Shown: positions 5,816 through 6,594 of the stretch, piece by piece
How positions within the stretch are numbered: the stretch's first letter is position 1
Layout of the letters: every line of letters begins with the position of its first letter
Assembly (NCBI GenBank): GCA_003509845.1
Contig: DOMR01000280.1
Span: 1 to 6,594, forward strand
Direction: 5' to 3'
DNA from: Chitinophagaceae bacterium
GTDB taxonomy: Bacteria > Bacteroidota > Bacteroidia > Chitinophagales > Chitinophagaceae
Length of the DNA stretch: 6,594 nucleotides
Position numbers and translations under genes: made by a program
The notes under the pieces: model-generated
Databases searched by the model: none
What the model was told of the DNA's origin: nothing
The model's input: only the letters and a program-made list of their open reading frames with translations

Positions 5816-6594
5816 ATGAAAAGTAAAATTTTTTTAGCGCTTGCTATTATTAGTCTTGGTGCTTATTCTTGCGTTAGCCCTAAAAAATTACAAGAGGCAG
5901 AAGCAAAGTACGGTCAATTAAATGGTGCTTATGCTGATTTGCAAACTAAATATAGAGATGCGCAGGATCAAGCTGCAAAAGCAAAAAATGAAACTGATAA
6001 ATCAAACTTTGTTTCAAAAACAATGCAAGGAACTATTGATGACTTAAATAAGCAAATTGAGTTTTTAAAGAAAAACAATAATGTGGTTTTAAATCAACTA
6101 CAAGATATGTCAGTAGTATCAGGTGCGCAAGCAGAGAGTATTAAAAAGTCTTTAGAAAATATTGGTTCAAAAGATTCTTATATCCAAACTTTACAAGGTT
6201 CTATGGCGCGTAAGGATTCAATGAATATGGCACTTGTAATGAATTTAAAAGGTGCCATTGGTGATTTGAGCGATGGTGATATTAATATTAAAGTTGAAAA
6301 AGGAGTCGTATATGTTGACATCTCTGATAAATTATTATTCAAAAGCGGAAGCTTCTCAATCACGGATAAAGCAACAGTGGTATTAGGTAAGGTTGCTAAA
6401 GTATTAGCAGCACAACCAAATATTGAATTCATGGTAGAAGGACATACTGATTCTAAACAATTATTAGGATCAGACAATAAGATGGAAGACAACTGGGATT
6501 TAAGCGTAAAGCGTGCAACTACGATTGTAAGATTATTACAAGAAAAATATGGTATTGATCCAAAGCGCATGACTGCAGCTGGAAGAGGAGAATA
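5816..6594 (+). CDS. OmpA-family peptidoglycan-binding lipoprotein (3' end missing)
   Basis: The frame is open from the ATG at 5816 to the right edge (259 full codons), so the C-terminus is outside the window. Residues 1-18 form a signal peptide (KIFLALAIISLGAYS) with C19 as probable lipidated cysteine; the -3 to -1 residues Ala-Tyr-Ser make a relaxed lipobox. Residues 22-135 are rich in Ala, Lys, Gln and Glu and look helical, probably a coiled coil. The OmpA C-terminal domain starts near 155, with VVYVDISDKLLFKSGS (164-179), VEGHTDS (207-213) and NWDLSVKRA (226-234). D212 and R233 correspond to the residues that bind diaminopimelate in peptidoglycan. The protein probably ties the outer membrane to the cell wall. 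It has its own strong predicted promoter. A frame on the opposite strand (6178-6570) is only its shadow. Confidence 0.92.
   Translation, partial: MKSKIFLALAIISLGAYSCVSPKKLQEAEAKYGQLNGAYADLQTKYRDAQDQAAKAKNETDKSNFVSKTMQGTIDDLNKQIEFLKKNNNVVLNQLQDMSVVSGAQAESIKKSLENIGSKDSYIQTLQGSMARKDSMNMALVMNLKGAIGDLSDGDINIKVEKGVVYVDISDKLLFKSGSFSITDKATVVLGKVAKVLAAQPNIEFMVEGHTDSKQLLGSDNKMEDNWDLSVKRATTIVRLLQEKYGIDPKRMTAAGRGE

Noticed and set aside
6178..6570. 130-codon open frame on the - strand
   Set aside because: It is the shadow of the OmpA-family gene, which is open through the right edge and has a signal peptide and the GHTDS motif.
1..6594. CRISPR array, tRNA, rRNA, insertion sequence or defence system
   Set aside because: I found no regularly spaced repeats, cloverleaf-like segment, transposase, integrase or flanking terminal repeats; the window is filled by recognisable housekeeping and envelope genes.

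Overview
The window looks like an ordinary chromosomal stretch from a member of the Bacteroidota, probably Chitinophagaceae-like. The sequence is AT-rich and start codons have no usable Shine-Dalgarno sequence. Several genes are preceded by the Bacteroidota -7 element TAnnTTTG. The gene content also fits this phylum: a short-LID adenylate kinase, a DUF5690-type membrane protein and an OmpA-family lipoprotein with a coiled coil. The exact genus is inference and cannot be fixed from this window.

Layout, left to right. Positions 1-219 hold the 3' end of a fabG-type reductase on the + strand. It converges on adk (310-885, - strand), and a 14-bp hairpin with A and T tracts lies between them as a bidirectional terminator. 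adk is divergent from a predicted exported msrB (best start 1008, ends 1520); both have TAnnTTTG elements in the 122-bp intergenic region. msrB runs 43 bp into the 3' end of a convergent 12-TM DUF5690/MFS-like gene (1478-2740, - strand). That gene is divergent from a MurG-like glycosyltransferase gene (2846-3940, + strand), and a perfect 14-bp palindrome sits between them. The glycosyltransferase gene is followed after 2 bp by mnmH (tRNA 2-selenouridine synthase, 3943-4992). After a 155-bp gap comes a PlsC-like acyltransferase (5148-5711). The window ends inside an OmpA-family lipoprotein gene (5816 to the right edge) with a good Bacteroidota promoter in front.

The genes are mostly housekeeping or envelope functions: fatty-acid elongation, nucleotide balance, repair of oxidised methionine, tRNA wobble-base modification, lipid acylation and peptidoglycan anchoring. 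Only the glycosyltransferase-mnmH pair looks like a tight operon. I see no mobile element, CRISPR array, tRNA, rRNA or defence island. I found no convincing new biological system. The points worth a second look are small: a palindromic operator candidate, a possible dual-start MsrB, an Asp-to-Asn change in Adk, a convergent coding overlap, and the unexplained glycosyltransferase-mnmH coupling.
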